Below, piece after piece: positions 26,301-33,875 of a stretch of 64,000 nt of DNA (position 1 is the stretch's first letter; each line of letters opens with the position of its first letter). Below the pieces are notes generated by a model, which was given only the letters and a program-made list of their open reading frames with translations, was not told the origin of the DNA and did not search any database. This stretch comes from Halobellus sp. Atlit-31R. GTDB taxonomy: Archaea > Halobacteriota > Halobacteria > Halobacteriales > Haloferacaceae. A program made the position numbers and the translations under genes. Where the stretch lies: the NCBI GenBank assembly GCA_003665935.1, contig QPLR01000002.1, positions 248,001 to 312,000 of the forward strand, written 5' to 3'.

Positions 26301-27118
26301 CGATCAGTCACAACGGACTCGTGCGCGGAGCACTGGAGGTGCTGAGCCTGTCGCCGGACGCGTTCGACGAGGAGGCGGTCGCGTCGCTGACGGAACTGTG
26401 TCACCGCGCCGGGACGACGCTAGCGCGGCTGGCCACCCCGTCCGGCGGCGGAGACCGCGTGGAGCTCGACGTCGAGTGGAGCACCGATCCCCCCTTCTTC
26501 TCCGACGTGCCGGACAGTGTTCGCCTGACGGTCTCTGAGACGGCGTCGACCTCGGAGGATCGCTTCCGCATCGAGGGCCAAGCGCACGCACCGAGCCGCG
26601 ACGACGTCGAGCGGTATTTCGACGCACAGCAGGGGTTCTTCCGGCCGACGGTCGTCGCCGGCGTCGACGATCACGTGTTCCCGTTCGAGGTCACGGTCGC
26701 GGTCCCGTCGGTACCGCCGCTCGACGCCCTGTGCCGCGTTCTCGACGATCACGACGCGGCGGTGGTGTCGGCTTCGAGCGATCCCGACGACGAGGTCGTG
26801 ACGCTCCGATCGCCGCACGGCACCACCCGCTCGGTCTGTGAAAGCCTCGAACGGGCGGTCGGCGACTGTCGCCTGCTCGCGAAACGAGCCGTCGAGGACT
26901 CCCCGGCGACGGGGGTCGGGACGGCGCTCGAAGCGCTCACAGACAGACAGCGGGAAGTCCTCTCGGCGGCGTATCAGCGCGGGTACTTCGATCAGCCGAA
27001 GTCGGTGACCGGCGACGAACTGGCGGCGCAGTTCGGCGTCTCCCGCTCGACGATCCACCAGCACTTGCGAGCGGGCGAGCGGAACCTGCTCGGGACGCTC
27101 CTCGGCACCGACCGCTGA
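23387..27118 (+). CDS. Large PAS/GAF sensor-regulator with Bat-type HTH
   Basis: The protein has 1243 residues and belongs to the bacterio-opsin-activator-like regulators of haloarchaea. Order: an N-terminal receiver-like domain (about 1-125) without an obvious phospho-acceptor, PAS1 (145-290) carrying a three-copy repeat insert at 211-240, PAS2 (290-400; GITDASGEYVYMNEAHAAI as a type feature), GAF1 (400-545), PAS3 (560-690), GAF2 (690-830), GAF3 (850-1010), a Bat domain (about 1020-1175) and the HTH_10 (1185-1240; LTDRQREVLSAAYQRGYFD). It should sense redox, light or small molecules and bind DNA. No histidine kinase is nearby. Confidence 0.9.
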   Translation: MTALPTPRVALLDRSEPAWAAVRTAFEDVLGGDGVSTRRWTAVQQWDGVVAAVCSGAAFLRQHDRIRADVPAETPLFVVDLEADAQVAGVAHTVPNTFHVDTDRSDRELRALLEAYFHGGDGTAPAAGVADDTPAVEDLYASAFAEVGDPIVVANDETDVVTAVNDAAVDLTGRSRGSLLGSHQRELYPPSKAAQYAAVVNRAAEQDGRANEIRDDARAESEIRDDARAENEIRDDVRAELVEIRTADGELVPVDVSTSFVTVEGTPHRVSVFRDATDRLDRLEQTRRQAAAMDVSLTGIAITDASGEYVYMNEAHAAILGYEAEELLGGSWEQIYDADWAEYVRTTAFPTLEADGVWKGELVGRRRDGSSAPQLVNLTSLPDGGVVCVNQDISDQKRTEGRLRAIRERVEALMLAEGRDALVDELIGATTDVVDRPLVSYWTYDADRERLTPLSTSRAAAERLASPPTFDRDGGPLWDAFEAGELRYLPEETELTRSDGDEIPLRSAVVLPIGRHGVLRVSSTAVDDFSRTDLELLRILGTHADTAFTLLDRENALRDARDRIDAERQQLREVVDHIPQLVFAKTRDGEFVLVNEAVAEAYGTTVDELEGQTDAAFARNDAEVEAFREDDLAVLEAGEPVHRPEETLTDAAGNERILNTWKVPFTPAGSDEQAVLGVATDITDYKEAELALRRQQKLTELNRIGRSLLTAETTDEVYATAVDPTVRALSATAVSVYDFDAEAGVLERTASAGETTVTESITPREAALWNAFSQQETRTLEASEHAAADEALVLVPLDDFGLLVVAADSGDVDLTFVETAARILTAALQRTVHVTQVSELDQNLTRTRAELRERDQLATAFRTAQRRIRQATTGSRVHEALVAFATTVWDDAWVGKWHARDDHITPVCEATAGGPATAHGDTDAASAVTSPPLTAAATNEAVSVANTLTDDRYDHWSGRLLNFGYQSSIAVPISHNGLVRGALEVLSLSPDAFDEEAVASLTELCHRAGTTLARLATPSGGGDRVELDVEWSTDPPFFSDVPDSVRLTVSETASTSEDRFRIEGQAHAPSRDDVERYFDAQQGFFRPTVVAGVDDHVFPFEVTVAVPSVPPLDALCRVLDDHDAAVVSASSDPDDEVVTLRSPHGTTRSVCESLERAVGDCRLLAKRAVEDSPATGVGTALEALTDRQREVLSAAYQRGYFDQPKSVTGDELAAQFGVSRSTIHQHLRAGERNLLGTLLGTDR
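24017..24106. repeat. Three tandem 30-bp in-frame repeats in the PAS1 loop
   Basis: The unit encodes NEIRDDARAE (copies at 24017-24046, 24047-24076, 24077-24106) with one or two substitutions per copy. It lies between the core of PAS1 and its last strands, so the copy number would lengthen a helical insertion. Confidence 0.92.
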
Positions 27119-27163
27119 ATCCGGTCTGGACCCACTCCGGTACCGGCCGTTGAAACCGGTCGG
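27103..27163. repeat. Direct repeat across the stop codon of the Bat-type regulator
   Basis: The 27 bases at 27103-27129, which include the last codons and TGA of the regulator, recur as 26 bases at 27138-27163 with four substitutions and one deletion (cores ACCGCTGAATCCGGTC and GCCGTTGAAACCGGTC). Period 35 bases. Further weakly similar blocks follow to about 27230. Confidence 0.75.
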
Positions 27164-27335
27164 CTTCCACCGTTTTCGTCTCGGGTGTCTTCCCACGGTT
27201 TCGGTCCCGGGTACCTTACCAGTCAGGTATCGACCGAGAACGCGGAGCAGTTCGGCGTAACTACTCTGACTACGGGGAATCACTGGTAGCACGAAACGGC
27301 GCTGCCCGCGCATCACCGACCCACCTACGCACAAT

Positions 27336-28208
27336 ATGAGCTCCGATCACCAGCCGATCACCCGAACCGCGACGCGTCCTCAAGTATTCGACCGGTACGA
27401 TCGGGCGCTCTCCAGACTCTATCATCTTGAAGCCTCCAACGCGTTCGGCTGTGACGCAGCCCCCTACGAGAGCATCGACGCGGAGCTCCCGTCGATCGTC
27501 GACCGGTGTCGGCGGAGCGTCGATGTGTTCGCACAGAAGGCCTTCGAGACCGAGTCGTACCCCGGTGAGGCGTTCGACCGGCTCTGCGGAACGGAGACTA
27601 CCTCCGGCCTGTACGAGTTCGTCAGTCGCGCCGAGATCGACCCGTCCGACGTCGTCCTCCTCCGCGGCACGACCGCCGCAGTGGAGTCGCGGGTGTTCCA
27701 CCGACTGTTCGAGGCGATGACCGACATCGGCGTGATCGTCTCGACGGCGCAGCCGGGACACCACGTCGTGGATACGGTCGCCGTCGGAGACCTAACCGTG
27801 GTCGACTGTACGCCGACGATGTCGACCGAACACGACGACGACCGCGTCCGATCGCTCCCAAACGCCAGCAACCTCACCGCGGTCGGCACGAAGATCGTCG
27901 GCGGCATCCAGGACTGCGACGGCTCGACTCCGCCACTCCTCGGGGTCCAGTCACTGTACGACCTCGGGATCCACAACTCTCCGCAGGCCGTCTCCCGATT
28001 CCTTCAGGTCGTCATCAGCAAACTCCGCGGGTGGGGCGTCGGCGGCGTGATGGTCGGTGGCCCCGACGGCGAAAGCTCCGACGCCGCGCTGGAGTATCAC
28101 TTCGACTACGTCGTCGACGTTCGACCCACGCCGGGTGGCGGTATCGAGGCTCGGGTTCGGGGCAAAGCCGCCACTCCCGCGACGTGGCACACTCTCTGGA
28201 AGGACTGA
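27336..28208 (+). CDS. RecA/KaiC-like protein with degenerate P-loop (DUF7504-type)
   Basis: The 290-residue protein has the strand/helix order of a RecA-fold ATPase but the Walker A position reads VVLLRGTTAAVESRVFHRL, lacking the GK(S/T). The penultimate strands GVGGVMVGGPDGESS and FDYVVDVRPTPGGGIEARVRG complete the fold. Haloarchaea have many such single-domain proteins next to or downstream of sensory regulators, where they are thought to be regulatory rather than enzymatic. The first 60 residues (TATRPQVFDRYDRALSRLYHLE) are not part of the fold. It follows the Bat-type regulator after 217 bases. Confidence 0.65.
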   Translation: MSSDHQPITRTATRPQVFDRYDRALSRLYHLEASNAFGCDAAPYESIDAELPSIVDRCRRSVDVFAQKAFETESYPGEAFDRLCGTETTSGLYEFVSRAEIDPSDVVLLRGTTAAVESRVFHRLFEAMTDIGVIVSTAQPGHHVVDTVAVGDLTVVDCTPTMSTEHDDDRVRSLPNASNLTAVGTKIVGGIQDCDGSTPPLLGVQSLYDLGIHNSPQAVSRFLQVVISKLRGWGVGGVMVGGPDGESSDAALEYHFDYVVDVRPTPGGGIEARVRGKAATPATWHTLWKD

Positions 28209-28287
28209 CCCGAGGTCACCCGGCTCGGTTCCCGACCGCCCGAACCGCCGGTGTTTTTATCCCTCGAACGGGGACGTGTGATAGACT

Positions 28288-28851
28288 GTGACGCTCGCGT
28301 CGATCGTCTTTGTCGCCTTCCTGCGAACGGGACCGGTGGTCGAGTCCGCGGATGTGACGCTCGTGACCGGGGCCGGTGCCAGCGGCGCTGCGCGCTTCGT
28401 TCTCGCCGGCGCGCTCTGCGGACTGCTGGCCGCCGTCGTGATGGACCTCCCGATGTCGAAGCAGGCGGACGGATTCACGCCGGCGTACGTCGCCGCGGCC
28501 GTGCTCCGGCGGGTCGCCCCCGAGTCGGTCTCGTTCGCCGAGGCGGTCGTCGTCCACCACGTCACCGGCGCGCTCGCGGGCGTTCTGTACACGCTGCTGT
28601 ATCTCGCGGTCGCTGTCGTCCTCCCGCCGCTCTCTGCCGTCGGCGGCGTTGGCCTCCTGCCGCATCTGGCGGCCACGGTCGGCGTCTCCGCGTTCGTCTA
28701 CAGTTTCTTCGCCCACCTCGTGCTCCCACGTGCTGGCCGCCGGATCTACGAGGAGCGCGCGACGGCCGTGCGGGGCCAGTGGCTGCGCTCGACGCTCGTC
28801 TTCGGCGTCGTGCTCGCCGGCGTAGCGCCGACGCTGACGACGTTGGTCTGA
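28288..28851 (+). CDS. Small polytopic membrane protein, unknown function
   Basis: The protein has 187 residues and four to five hydrophobic segments. It starts with GTG at 28288, placed by the TATA-like GTGTTTTTATCC (28250-28261). Polar residues inside the membrane region include MDLPMSKQADGFTPAYV and two His residues (VVVHHVTGALAG) that could be functional. No family recognised. It lies in the same direction as uridine phosphorylase, 77 bases upstream. Confidence 0.65.
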   Translation: MTLASIVFVAFLRTGPVVESADVTLVTGAGASGAARFVLAGALCGLLAAVVMDLPMSKQADGFTPAYVAAAVLRRVAPESVSFAEAVVVHHVTGALAGVLYTLLYLAVAVVLPPLSAVGGVGLLPHLAATVGVSAFVYSFFAHLVLPRAGRRIYEERATAVRGQWLRSTLVFGVVLAGVAPTLTTLV

Positions 28852-28928
28852 GCGGCCTGTGGCGCGACCCTCCCGGCACGCCGCCGGTGACCGCGTCGCT
28901 TTTCACCGTCTCCCGCGAGGCATCGGAT

Positions 28929-29657
28929 ATGGCGAAACAGCCGCACCTCCTCGTCGAGTCGGGCGACGTCCACGACATCGCGCTCATCCCGGGCGACCCC
29001 GGCCGCGTCGATAGGATCGCAGCCCAGTGCGAAGACGCCGAGACCGTCGCGCAGAACCGCGAGTACAAGATCGTGAACGCGACGTACGAGGGCGTCCCGC
29101 TGACGATCTGCTCGACCGGGATCGGCTGCCCCTCGGCGGCGATCGCCGTCGAGGAACTCTCCCGCGTCGGCGTCGAGACCGTGATCCGGGTGGGAACGAC
29201 GGGCGCGCTCCAGTCCGACATCGAGATCGGCGATATGGTCGTCGCGACCGGCGCAGCCAAGGAGGAAGGCACCTCGAAGCGCTACGAGGACGCCGTCATC
29301 CCGGCCGTCCCCGACTACGACGTGCTCTCGGGGCTCGTCGCGGCCGCCGAGGCCAACGGCGAGGACGTCCACGTCGGCCCGATCGTCTCCGACGACGCGT
29401 TCTACAACGAGACGGACGCCTATGTCGACGAGTGGGAGGCCGCGAACCTGCTCGCGATCGAGATGGAGGCCGCCGCGGTGTTCTCGATCGCGCGCCGGAA
29501 GGGAATGGCCGCCGGCGCGATCTGCACGGTCGACGGCAACCTCGTCGAGGGGACCCAGAAGGGCGCAGACTCGGACGAAGAGCTTCCGGAGAAGGCGAAG
29601 AACAACGTCGAGCGGGCCATCTCGCTGACGCTGGACGCCGTCGCCGACCTCGCGTAG
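28929..29657 (+). CDS. udp: Uridine phosphorylase
   Basis: A PNP-fold nucleoside phosphorylase of 242 residues that splits uridine into uracil and ribose 1-phosphate. The phosphate-binding start IALIPGDPGRVDRIA, the central IRVGTTGALQSDIEIGD and the family signature STGIGCPSAAIAVEELSR are intact, as is the nucleoside-binding EMEAAAVFSIARRKG (Met-Glu pair). Only four bases separate it from the HPP-Usp gene. A companion pyrimidine-salvage gene is not seen. Confidence 0.93.
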   Translation: MAKQPHLLVESGDVHDIALIPGDPGRVDRIAAQCEDAETVAQNREYKIVNATYEGVPLTICSTGIGCPSAAIAVEELSRVGVETVIRVGTTGALQSDIEIGDMVVATGAAKEEGTSKRYEDAVIPAVPDYDVLSGLVAAAEANGEDVHVGPIVSDDAFYNETDAYVDEWEAANLLAIEMEAAAVFSIARRKGMAAGAICTVDGNLVEGTQKGADSDEELPEKAKNNVERAISLTLDAVADLA

Positions 29658-29661
29658 GTCG

Positions 29662-31155
29662 ATGCGAGGGCGGGGCCTCCCGAACGCGGCGCTGGAAGCG
29701 CTCGCCGCGGCGCGGAACCGGCTCCGACGCCTCGAGCGCCGAGAGGCCTCTGAACTCCGTCGATGGGTCCAGAACACGGGCAATCTGTTGCACCTCTCGA
29801 TCGTCCTCTTCGTGCCGGTCGTCATCGGCTTCGTCACCTACCTCTCGAACGAGGTCCAGATCCTCTCTTTCCTGCTCTTTCCGCCGCTGGCCTCGGGCAC
29901 GTACACGCTCGTCTCCGACCCCGACGGCGAGTACGCCGACCCGCTTCGGTTCGTCGCGAGCCTCACCGTCGGCGCGCTCTGCGGCCTCGGCGCGTACACG
30001 GCGACGGCGTGGGCGTACGGCGGGGTCCCGAGCGGCACCATCTCCCCCGAGAGCGCCGCGCTCGCGATCTTCCTCACCGGACTCGTCACCTGGGCGGCCC
30101 GCATCGAGGCCCCCTCGGCGTTCTCGGCGGCGCTGCTCTCGCTGGTGACCGGCGACGTCGATCCGGTGGCGTACGTCGTCAGCATCTTTCTGGCGGCGAC
30201 GGTCGTCGCCGCCGCCTTCGTCGTCTGGCGCGAGGAGTTCTACGAGAAGCGCGCCCGCTATCTCTACGAGACGGTCCGCGGCGACGACCACGTGCTCGTC
30301 CCGATGCGCGGCGACACGGCCGAGCGAACGGCTCTCTTCGGGGCGCGCCTCGCCGCCGCCCACGAGGCCGGCAAGGTCGTCCTCGTCGACGTGCTCTCGG
30401 CCGCGGAGGCCGCCGCCGCAGAGTCGACGGCCGCGGAAGCGTCGAGTGGGGAGCTGACGGCCCCAGAAGCGTCGAATGGGGAGTCGACGGCCGCAGAAGC
30501 GTCGAGTGGGGAGTCGACGGCCGCGGAGCCGGCGATGTCGGAGGCGGCACAGCGGCTCGAACGGTGCGCCGAGACCATCCGGACGCGCGTCGGCGTCCCC
30601 TGCGAGGTCGCCGTCGTCGCCGGCGACCCGGTTCCGGCGACGCTCGACGCTGCGAGAAACGCAAACTGCGATCTCGTGGTGACGCCGTACGAGGAGGACC
30701 GCGGCACGCTCTCGCCGTACGTCCGCGGCATCTTCGCCAGCGACCTCGACGCGGTGGCGTTCCGGTCCGTCGCGGACCGCCGTCGCTGGAAGCGCGTGCT
30801 CGTGCTCGTGGCCCGACCCGGCGACGTGGCCCACGGGATGGTCGACTTCGCGACGCGGCTCACCGGCTGGCGCGGGACCGTCAGCGTCACCACCTGTATC
30901 GGGAGCGACGTCGAGCGCCGCCCCGCGGAGCGGCGGCTCGACCGCCTCGTCGACACGGCCGAGGGAAACATCGAGACGCGCGTCGCGCGGACCCCCGTCG
31001 ACGACTTCATCGCCGCGAACGCCGACGCCTACGACCTGCTCGTCATCGGTTCCAGCGGGGAGCGGTCGCCGGCGTCGCGGTTCGTCTCCCCGCCGACTTT
31101 CGAGCGCGTCCAACAGATCGATTGCGACGTCGCCGTCTTCGACAGAGGTCACTGA
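29662..31155 (+). CDS. HPP-domain membrane protein fused to two Usp domains
   Basis: The protein has 497 residues. Residues about 35-195 are an HPP-family domain with five hydrophobic segments; the signature FLLFPPLASGTYTLVSDPDG (about 72) is the expected dipeptide region. Residues about 210-350 and 365-495 are two universal-stress-protein domains, the second ending LLVIGSSGERSP. Between the halves of the first Usp domain is an Ala/Ser/Glu linker made of 10-residue repeats. HPP proteins have been linked to nitrite transport in plastids and cyanobacteria; the Usp part would regulate it. Probably in an operon with udp. Confidence 0.82.
   Translation: MRGRGLPNAALEALAAARNRLRRLERREASELRRWVQNTGNLLHLSIVLFVPVVIGFVTYLSNEVQILSFLLFPPLASGTYTLVSDPDGEYADPLRFVASLTVGALCGLGAYTATAWAYGGVPSGTISPESAALAIFLTGLVTWAARIEAPSAFSAALLSLVTGDVDPVAYVVSIFLAATVVAAAFVVWREEFYEKRARYLYETVRGDDHVLVPMRGDTAERTALFGARLAAAHEAGKVVLVDVLSAAEAAAAESTAAEASSGELTAPEASNGESTAAEASSGESTAAEPAMSEAAQRLERCAETIRTRVGVPCEVAVVAGDPVPATLDAARNANCDLVVTPYEEDRGTLSPYVRGIFASDLDAVAFRSVADRRRWKRVLVLVARPGDVAHGMVDFATRLTGWRGTVSVTTCIGSDVERRPAERRLDRLVDTAEGNIETRVARTPVDDFIAANADAYDLLVIGSSGERSPASRFVSPPTFERVQQIDCDVAVFDRGH
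30421..30528. repeat. 3.6 tandem 30-bp in-frame repeats
   Basis: Units at 30421-30450, 30451-30480, 30481-30510 and a partial one at 30511-30528 encode ESTAAEASSG-type decapeptides. Copies differ at one to four bases. The array lengthens a disordered linker inside the first Usp domain of the HPP-Usp fusion. Confidence 0.93.
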
Positions 31156-31222
31156 GTCGGTGGCCGGTCTCAGCTCCCGTCTACGCGCCTCTGACCGTCG
31201 GTCGCTCGAGCGTCCCCGAACG

Positions 31223-32509
31223 TCACTCGTCGTCGCGCTCTGCACCCGCGTTCGCGTTCGCGCTCCCGCTCCCGTCGACCCCGCGGTCGCCCGTCTCGCC
31301 GTCGGCTTCCTCCGCGGCCTCGACGGCGGCGGCAGCGGCCTCTAAGTCCTCGTCGCCCTTCGCGCCCAGCAGGCGCTCTTCGAGCGCTTCCGCGCCGTGC
31401 CCGCCGAGCGCCGACTCCGCCAGGAAGTGCGCGCCGAGCGTCGCCGGGCTGATGACGGTGTCGGCACCGGCGCGTTTCAGTTTGTTCACGTTCTCCCGCT
31501 GTGTCGCCGCGGCGACGATCGTCACGTCCGGATTGAGCTGGCGCGCGGTGAGGATGGCGAGGGCGTCCTCGGCGTCGTTGTTCGTCGCGGCGACGACCGC
31601 CTGCGCGACCTCCACCTTGCCGCGCTGCTGAGCCTCCTCGTCGCTCGGATCGTCCGTGAGAACGGTGTACCCGCGATCCGAGAGGCGGCGGGCGCGCTCC
31701 TCGTCGGGAACGACGACGAGCATCTCCGCCTTCGAGGAGAGTTCTTCGAGAATCGGTTCCGTCAGGTCCCCGAAGCCGAGTACGAGGACGTGGTTCTCCA
31801 GTACGTCGAGTTGTTCTTCTGTCATACGTCCGAGTGCTTTCGAGAACTGCGCTTCGATCAGCGGGGTGAAGACGACACCGAGGACGACCGCGAACGACGA
31901 GACCGTCACGAGCAGCACCGACAGCGCGAACAGTTCGCCGACCGCCGATCGCGGCGTGATGTCGCCGTAGCCGACGGTGCTGCCGGTGACGAGCGAGAAG
32001 TAGAACGCGTCGAGGATCGTCGTCACCCCGTTGAACTCCTCCCGCAGCGCGTAGGCACCGACGGTCCCGTAGGCCTGCGCGCCCGCCAGCGCCGCGAGCG
32101 CGGCGATCTGCGTCGTCGACAGCGAGAGTTCGCGATCGAACGCGCGGATGTTGAGACCGACGACGAGCAGCGCCAGCACCGACAGCACCACCAGCGGGAG
32201 CGACAGCTCCGAGGACTGGAGGATCCCCTGCGCGGCCGTGACCGGGAACAGGAGCAGCGTCGCGTACCACGCCGCGCGGAGGCGTCGTCGGAGTCCGAAC
32301 GCGCTCACGAGCAGCAGGAAGCCGGTCAGCGTGCCGGTGAACGCGGTGATCTGTCTGACGACGCCCGGAACGACGACGCCCAGCAGCCGGAAGTCCGCTG
32401 TGCCGCCGACGCCGATGTTCGCGATCCCGGTCGCGACTGCGAGGACGCCGACGAAGAACGTCAGGACGACGGACGCGCGTGCGCCGATCCAGTCCCGCGA
32501 GAGCGCCAT
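31223..32509 (-). CDS. Potassium channel with RCK (TrkA-N) domain
   Basis: The 428-residue protein has six predicted membrane segments, with the selectivity filter TGSTVGYGDITP (about residue 190) before the last helix, then a cytoplasmic Rossmann-type RCK domain (VLENHVLVLGFGDLTEPIL, about 240-350) and an Ala/Glu-rich acidic tail. It is a ligand- or nucleotide-gated K+ channel. The start at 32509 is supported by the minus-strand TATA GATTATTAAC about 27 bases upstream; an upstream ATG lies beyond that box. Divergent from two RCK_C-like membrane proteins, so the intergenic region controls all three. Confidence 0.9.
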   Translation of the reverse strand: MALSRDWIGARASVVLTFFVGVLAVATGIANIGVGGTADFRLLGVVVPGVVRQITAFTGTLTGFLLLVSAFGLRRRLRAAWYATLLLFPVTAAQGILQSSELSLPLVVLSVLALLVVGLNIRAFDRELSLSTTQIAALAALAGAQAYGTVGAYALREEFNGVTTILDAFYFSLVTGSTVGYGDITPRSAVGELFALSVLLVTVSSFAVVLGVVFTPLIEAQFSKALGRMTEEQLDVLENHVLVLGFGDLTEPILEELSSKAEMLVVVPDEERARRLSDRGYTVLTDDPSDEEAQQRGKVEVAQAVVAATNNDAEDALAILTARQLNPDVTIVAAATQRENVNKLKRAGADTVISPATLGAHFLAESALGGHGAEALEERLLGAKGDEDLEAAAAAVEAAEEADGETGDRGVDGSGSANANAGAERDDE

Positions 32510-32627
32510 ACCTTCCACTCCGGCGGTTCGAGTTAATAATCTCGCCATTCTTCGCGGCGATCACGGCGCGATCTGTGGATGACGCTGCAGCGACAACTGT
32601 AAACCGTCGGCCCGAGAGGTGCCGTCG

Positions 32628-33875
32628 ATGGCGTCGCTCCCTGTCGAGGTCCTCTACGGGCTCTACCTCGGCGTCCTGACCGGACTCGTCCCCGCACTCA
32701 TCGCGTGGCTCCTCGGCTTCGGGTTCAGATACTTCACGGGGATCTCGATCCCGGGGCTGGCGGTCGTCGGCCTCGGCGTCGCGATCGCCGGGCTCAACGG
32801 CGGCCTCCTCGCGCTCGCGGACCCCTCGCTCACCGGGTCGGCGAATCAGCTACGGCTCACGATCGCGCTCTTGGTCGTGTTGATGGGGACCCTCTACGCC
32901 CACGCCCAAGGCGACAGGATGGGTGCCGCGCTCCCGAAGCGGCTCACGCTCCGCGAGCTCACGAAGCGGACGCTCTCTTCGGACGTCGTCGAACTCGTGG
33001 GCGGCCGCGGGCAGGTCCGCATCAGTGTCGTCGGCGACGTCGGCGACGTGGAGGGCTACCCGCCGCTGCCCGCGGCCCTCCGCGATTCGATCCGCGCGGA
33101 GACGTGGACGTTCCCGGCTGACCTCCCGCTCGTCGAACTGGAAGCGCGCGTCGAGACCGCGCTCGCGACCGAGTACGACCTCGCCGACGTGTCGGTGACG
33201 CTCGACGAGCGCGGGCGCGCGACGGTCGCCGCCGCCCCGCCGACGAGCGGACTCTCGAAACACCTCGAACCGGGCGAACGGGCCGTCTCGGTCGAGGCAC
33301 TGGTCCCGACGGGCGCGGCACGCGGCGACGACGTGGCTGTCTTAGCAGACGACGATCGGTTCGACGCGCGACTCCTCGGCGTCGTCGACGGCGGATGGAC
33401 GTCGACTCCGCCCGCTGACGGAGGGACCGACGCGGCCGACGGCGCGGCGACGGACGGCGGCGACGCGGACCGTCTGCCGGAACCGGAGCCGTCGGTCCCG
33501 ACGGCTGCCGGCGGACAGGCCAGAGCGACGCTCGCAGTCGACCGACAGACGGCGACGTCGCTGCTCGGAGCCGAGGAGGTCCGTCTCGTCGTTCGGTCCC
33601 GCGGAAGCCGCCGCGAGTTCGAACTCGTCAGGCTCCTCCGCCGGACGGGCAGGCGGTTCCGGCGCGTCACCGTCGGCGACCGAAGCCCGCCGGTGGCGAC
33701 CACACTCGGTGCGGCGTCGGTGCGCGATAGCTACGGGGTGGCGGTGTTGGCTGTCAGACACGAGGGGTCGTGGATCGTCGCACCGGGTGAGACGCAGTCG
33801 CTGTCCGCCGGCGACGATCTGGTCGTCGTCGGGAGCCGCCCGGATCTCGATCGGTTCTCGGAGGCGGTAGCGTGA
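32628..33875 (+). CDS. Membrane protein with TrkA-C-like domains (potassium transport accessory), first of pair
   Basis: The 415-residue protein has three N-terminal hydrophobic segments (about 8-95) and a cytoplasmic part with two regions resembling RCK_C/TrkA_C beta folds: one around 195-240 (LEPGERAVSVEALVPTGAARGD) and one at the end (IVAPGETQSLSAGDDLVVVGSRPDLDRF). The G-D-x-L-V-V-G-x-R-x-D-L pattern is the TrkA-C hallmark. The ATG at 32628 is used; a GTG nine bases earlier is possible. Its stop overlaps the next start by four bases (GTGA). Confidence 0.8.
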   Translation: MASLPVEVLYGLYLGVLTGLVPALIAWLLGFGFRYFTGISIPGLAVVGLGVAIAGLNGGLLALADPSLTGSANQLRLTIALLVVLMGTLYAHAQGDRMGAALPKRLTLRELTKRTLSSDVVELVGGRGQVRISVVGDVGDVEGYPPLPAALRDSIRAETWTFPADLPLVELEARVETALATEYDLADVSVTLDERGRATVAAAPPTSGLSKHLEPGERAVSVEALVPTGAARGDDVAVLADDDRFDARLLGVVDGGWTSTPPADGGTDAADGAATDGGDADRLPEPEPSVPTAAGGQARATLAVDRQTATSLLGAEEVRLVVRSRGSRREFELVRLLRRTGRRFRRVTVGDRSPPVATTLGAASVRDSYGVAVLAVRHEGSWIVAPGETQSLSAGDDLVVVGSRPDLDRFSEAVA

